Assembly: GCF_010093815.1 (NCBI RefSeq)
Contig: NW_022985569.1
Span: 62,001-126,000, forward strand
Direction of reading: 5' to 3'
Length of the DNA: 64,000 nucleotides
From: Pseudovirgaria hyperparasitica
Taxonomy: Eukaryota; Ascomycota; Dothideomycetes; Acrospermales; Acrospermaceae
The notes below the pieces were generated by a model. It did not search any database. It was not told the DNA's origin and saw only the letters and a list, made by a program, of their open reading frames with translations. Shown here one piece after another: positions 63,975 to 64,000 of the stretch. A program made the translations under genes and the position numbers. How positions within the stretch are numbered: the stretch's first letter is position 1; each line of letters opens with the position of its first letter.

Positions 63975-64000
63975 GTTTGATGAAGGTAAGATGAATGAAA

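Overview
The window is nuclear DNA of a filamentous ascomycete, most likely a dothideomycete. The evidence is short introns (about 46-150 nt) with GTRNGT donors and YAG acceptors, an intact PalC gene, a fungal SNX4, an Mdm38/LETM1 protein, a fungal complex I 12 kDa subunit, a PL4 rhamnogalacturonan lyase and fungal-type multi-exon layouts. The placement is an inference from gene content and codon use; no rRNA, tRNA or mitochondrial marker was seen. Twenty-two gene models on both strands are supported. Most were rebuilt by joining exons whose phases agree at the splice sites.

Region by region. 0-10 kb: the 3' end of a CaM-dependent kinase, a tandem-bromodomain RSC-type chromatin protein, an enoyl-reductase-like MDR oxidoreductase, a decayed HET-domain gene, a four-helix membrane protein and a dienelactone hydrolase. 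9.8-13.5 kb is gene-poor. 13.5-28 kb is gene-dense: SNX4, mitochondrial adenylate kinase Adk2, Mdm38/LETM1, a disordered protein, a 1417-residue TPR protein rebuilt from three apparently separate reading frames, and a secreted PL4 lyase. 28-46 kb is an unusual low-complexity belt: microsatellites of many unit sizes, a very acidic SH3BGR-like protein, a bZIP factor, an acyltransferase, a decayed ~100-bp repeat, an exact 53-bp duplication, an acidic/serine-rich protein and, at 44.5-46.1 kb, a diverged AT-rich array with a strict 53-bp period that is interrupted by an LTR-like fossil. 46-64 kb returns to ordinary genes: an APC permease, a large disordered protein, a conserved coiled-coil protein, a SUR7/PalI-family membrane protein, a cysteine-rich zinc protein, PalC, a complex I subunit and an RBR-type ubiquitin ligase.

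How the genes relate. There are no operons and no obvious secondary-metabolite cluster. Several genes are housekeeping parts of mitochondria (Adk2, Mdm38, complex I 12 kDa), endosomal traffic (SNX4, PalC) or the plasma membrane (SUR7-like, permease). PalC, an ambient-pH signalling protein, lies within 3 kb of a SUR7/PalI-family gene; whether this is functional or chance cannot be told from sequence. The most unusual part of the window is the 28-46 kb belt, above all the 53-bp periodic array.
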